8,657 nucleotides of DNA from Rhizobiaceae bacterium (GTDB taxonomy: Bacteria; Pseudomonadota; Alphaproteobacteria; Rhizobiales; Rhizobiaceae). The notes below the pieces were generated by a model, which ran no database searches, was not told the DNA's origin, and was given only the letters and a program-made list of their open reading frames with translations. The stretch spans positions 1 to 8,657 of the forward strand of contig JAGWJK010000135.1 in the NCBI GenBank assembly GCA_028865845.1. Direction: 5' to 3'. Each line of letters starts with the position of its first letter. Position 1 is the stretch's first letter. Shown in pieces: positions 6,940 through 8,657 of the stretch. Position numbers and translations under genes: made by a program.

Positions 6940-7094
6940 ATGCGACGTTTCCTGAGCGCTTGGATGCTTTGGGTGGGAACCCGCACTGAACAGTCAGAGC
7001 GATAATCCGCCGATATAGGCATGCGGTTCCGTGACCTTCACCATGCGGCGACCGTTCGACGGCTGGAAAAGCCGATCTCTCCGCTCGGATTACG
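6740..7094. other. Stretch between lpsL and the IS66 end, no convincing gene
   Basis: These 355 bases separate lpsL from the IS end at 7095. The first 200 or so bases are more AT-rich than lpsL and hold only the weak 66-codon frame described separately. From about 6990 the GC content rises again and very short frames occur on both strands, among them a minus-strand frame at 6994-7044 for the 16-residue peptide MVKVTEPHAYIGGLSL. Small stem-loops are present (CGGCT with AGCCG near 7061-7075), but no T-run follows, so I see no clear terminator for the lpsL operon. The region may contain remnants of genes or mobile DNA. Confidence 0.5.
7087..7094. repeat. Predicted target-site duplication copy next to the IS66 end
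   Basis: IS66 elements normally duplicate 8 bp of target. The eight bases next to the terminal GTAAGC are GGATTACG. The partner copy would be beyond the other end of the element, outside the window, so this is a prediction only. Confidence 0.3.
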
Positions 7095-7116
7095 GTAAGC
7101 GACAAGCTTGGGCCGT
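7095..7116. repeat. Terminal inverted repeat of the IS66 element (tnpC end)
   Basis: The 22 bases run from GTAAGCGACAAGC to the base before the tnpC stop codon. The first four bases, GTAA, fit the IS66 family end. The exact inner boundary cannot be set without the other end of the element. Confidence 0.6.
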
Positions 7117-8657
7117 TCAGGCGGCATAGTTCCACGGCATGAGGGCGTCGATTTCGGCGCTGGGCCATCCATTTGCGAGGCGCTCGAGTCCCTGAGTAAG
7201 CCAGGCTTGCGGATCGATAGCATTCATCTTTGCGGTTTGCAGGAGTGTTCCGATTGTCGCCCAGGTTTTGCCGCCACCGTCGCTCCCGGCGAATAGGCTA
7301 TTTTTTCTCGTAATTGCTTGGGGTCTGATCGCTCGTTCAACGATGTTGGAATCGAGCTCGACCCGGCAGTCAGTCAGGAAGCGCTCGAAGATGTCGCGAC
7401 GCGAGATGGCATATCGAAGCGCCTCCGCGAGTTTCGATTTACCGGAGACCCGCGGCAGGGTCGCCTGCCAGAGAGTGAAGAGGTCACTGGCGATCGCTGC
7501 GGAGATCTCCTGACGTGCGGCGACACGAGCCTCAGGCCTTTGACCCCGAACGGTCTCCTCAATCTCCCACAGCTTTGCCATCCGATGGACGGTATCTGTA
7601 GCGACCTTTGAGCTATTTGCGGCATGCAACTCGTAGAACTTCCGGCGGCTATGTGACCAGCAGCCAGCCAGACTGGCGCTGTCATTGCCTCCATCCTTCC
7701 GGACGAGCTTGTTGTAGGCGGCATACCCATCAACCTGCAGGATGCCACGATAGCCGCTCAGATGCCGTGCGACGCACTCGGTGACTCGACTGTCCTCGAA
7801 GCGATAGGCCACCATCGGCGGAACGCTGCCTCCGAAGGTCCGATCGTCTCTGGCATATGCCCATAGCCACGCCGTCTTTGCTGATCCGGAGCCAGGTGCA
7901 AGTGTCGGCAAAGTCGTTTCGTCGGCAAAAATCCGTTCTGCCTTCTTGATCTCGTTCAGGATGTAATTGGCGAGGATGTCGAGCTCGAACCCCACCTTAC
8001 CCATCCATTGGGCCGTTAGCCTGCGATCGAGTTCGACCTTGTCGCGGGCGTAGATGGCCTCCTGGCGATAGAGCGGCAGGCCGTCGGCATATTTGGAGAC
8101 GGCGATTTGGGCCAAAAGTGCTTCCGTTGGAATGCCACCTTCGATGATGTGTGCCGGAGCTGCGGCCTGGATGACGCCGTCCTCGTTCTTAAAAGTGTAT
8201 TTAGGACGACGGGTGACGATGACACGGAACTTCGCTGCGACGACATCCAGACGCTCGCAGATGTCTTCTCCGATCAGGATTTTCTGCTTGCCCGCGTGTT
8301 CCGGCAGCTCCTCCGGCTCGATCACGACCTCGACGCGCTTAAGATGCGGCGCGAAGCCCTTGCGCAATCGCGGTGCGCGTTTGCTATCCGCACTCTCGCG
8401 GCCTTTCGTAACCTGAGCCTTGATTGCCGCAATGTCGGTCTCGATCTCCTCGAAGACAAAGGCATGCTGCTCGTCATCGACGGTGGATGATGCAAGCTTT
8501 TCCGAGCGTCGGCCAAATCGGGCGCGATCGAAGGCCTTCAGGATCTGCGTGAGACGCTCGATACGCTCGTCGGCGTCAGCATTTCGGGCCTCGAGGTCAT
8601 CGACCTGCTTTTCCAAAACTTCGACGCGGGCTGCCTTTTCGGCCATGGCGAGAACCA
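7117..8657 (-). CDS. tnpC: IS66-family transposase TnpC (5' end outside window)
   Basis: The frame stays open to the window edge, giving 512 visible residues. An ATG exists at 8646, but the preceding codons (Val-Leu-Ala) keep the frame open and fit the usual longer N-terminus, so the true start is probably outside. Numbering from that ATG, residues 5-40 form a heptad-rich coiled coil, and FGRRSEKL at 44-51 is typical of IS66. Residues 100-160 correspond to the zinc-finger region, but its cysteines are absent here. The catalytic DDE residues appear to be Asp242 in FADETTLP, Asp306 in LQVDGYAAY and Glu437 in LDSNIVERAIRP, with CWSHSRRKF at 329-337 between them. The IS66 C-terminal domain follows (GSDGGGKTWATIGTLLQTAK at 454-473, ending in DALMPWNY). 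No frameshift or internal stop is seen. It catalyses transposition of the element. Confidence 0.95.
   Translation of the reverse strand, partial: VLAMAEKAARVEVLEKQVDDLEARNADADERIERLTQILKAFDRARFGRRSEKLASSTVDDEQHAFVFEEIETDIAAIKAQVTKGRESADSKRAPRLRKGFAPHLKRVEVVIEPEELPEHAGKQKILIGEDICERLDVVAAKFRVIVTRRPKYTFKNEDGVIQAAAPAHIIEGGIPTEALLAQIAVSKYADGLPLYRQEAIYARDKVELDRRLTAQWMGKVGFELDILANYILNEIKKAERIFADETTLPTLAPGSGSAKTAWLWAYARDDRTFGGSVPPMVAYRFEDSRVTECVARHLSGYRGILQVDGYAAYNKLVRKDGGNDSASLAGCWSHSRRKFYELHAANSSKVATDTVHRMAKLWEIEETVRGQRPEARVAARQEISAAIASDLFTLWQATLPRVSGKSKLAEALRYAISRRDIFERFLTDCRVELDSNIVERAIRPQAITRKNSLFAGSDGGGKTWATIGTLLQTAKMNAIDPQAWLTQGLERLANGWPSAEIDALMPWNYAA

Larger units (their letters stand above)
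7095..8657 (-). mobile_element. IS66-family insertion sequence (partial; tnpB side outside window)
   Basis: The element is recognised by its TnpC transposase and by a terminus starting GTAAGC at 7095, in keeping with IS66 ends that begin with GTAA. The end lies 22 bases past the tnpC stop, as expected for the tnpC-distal inverted repeat. IS66 elements usually carry tnpA and tnpB before tnpC; those and the second inverted repeat would lie beyond 8657. The visible part is intact, so the element may be active. Confidence 0.85.

Noticed and set aside
7021..7098. 25-codon plus-strand frame ending in the IS66 terminus
   Set aside because: Too short, no ribosome-binding sequence, and its stop is provided by the inserted element; probably chance.
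1..8657. CRISPR array, tRNA, rRNA, defence island or other novel multi-gene system
   Set aside because: No regularly spaced repeats, no tRNA or rRNA gene seen, and every sizeable gene belongs to a familiar metabolic, polysaccharide or IS family.

Overview
The window looks like a chromosomal segment of an alphaproteobacterium of the Rhizobium/Agrobacterium group. The evidence is high GC in the genes, a UDP-glucose 6-dehydrogenase gene followed at once by a UDP-glucuronate 4-epimerase gene (the rkpK-lpsL pair of rhizobia), a typical rhizobial PurA with a small acidic protein gene after it, and a rhizobial-type IS66 transposase. Species was not determined.

Left part, minus strand (positions 1-3934). 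Read in transcription order there is a two-domain GNAT acetyltransferase (3934-3080), a class I SAM-dependent methyltransferase (2895-2086), adenylosuccinate synthetase purA (1863-568), and an Ala/Glu/Pro-rich protein of unknown function (506 to beyond the window edge). The spacers before the methyltransferase and before purA are 184 and 222 bases, so these are probably separate transcription units. The gap between purA and the acidic-protein gene is only 61 bases, so those two may be co-transcribed.

Centre, plus strand (3935-6739). A 463-base divergent intergenic region leads into rkpK (4398-5732) and lpsL (5735-6739), which are separated by two bases and are surely one operon. RkpK oxidises UDP-glucose to UDP-glucuronate, and LpsL epimerises that to UDP-galacturonate. 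These are the uronic acid donors for acidic exopolysaccharide, capsule and lipopolysaccharide. The rkpK leader holds an extensive imperfect hairpin and a second small hairpin covering the Shine-Dalgarno sequence.

Right part (6740-8657). A 355-base stretch without a convincing gene is followed at position 7095 by the terminus of an IS66-family element. Its transposase gene tnpC runs leftward and is cut off at its 5' end by the window edge. The visible part is intact and keeps its catalytic residues.

I see no sign of a new biological system. The genes are well-known families. The items worth a second look are the rkpK leader structure, the IS66 end close behind the lpsL operon, and a few short ORFs and inverted repeats of uncertain meaning.
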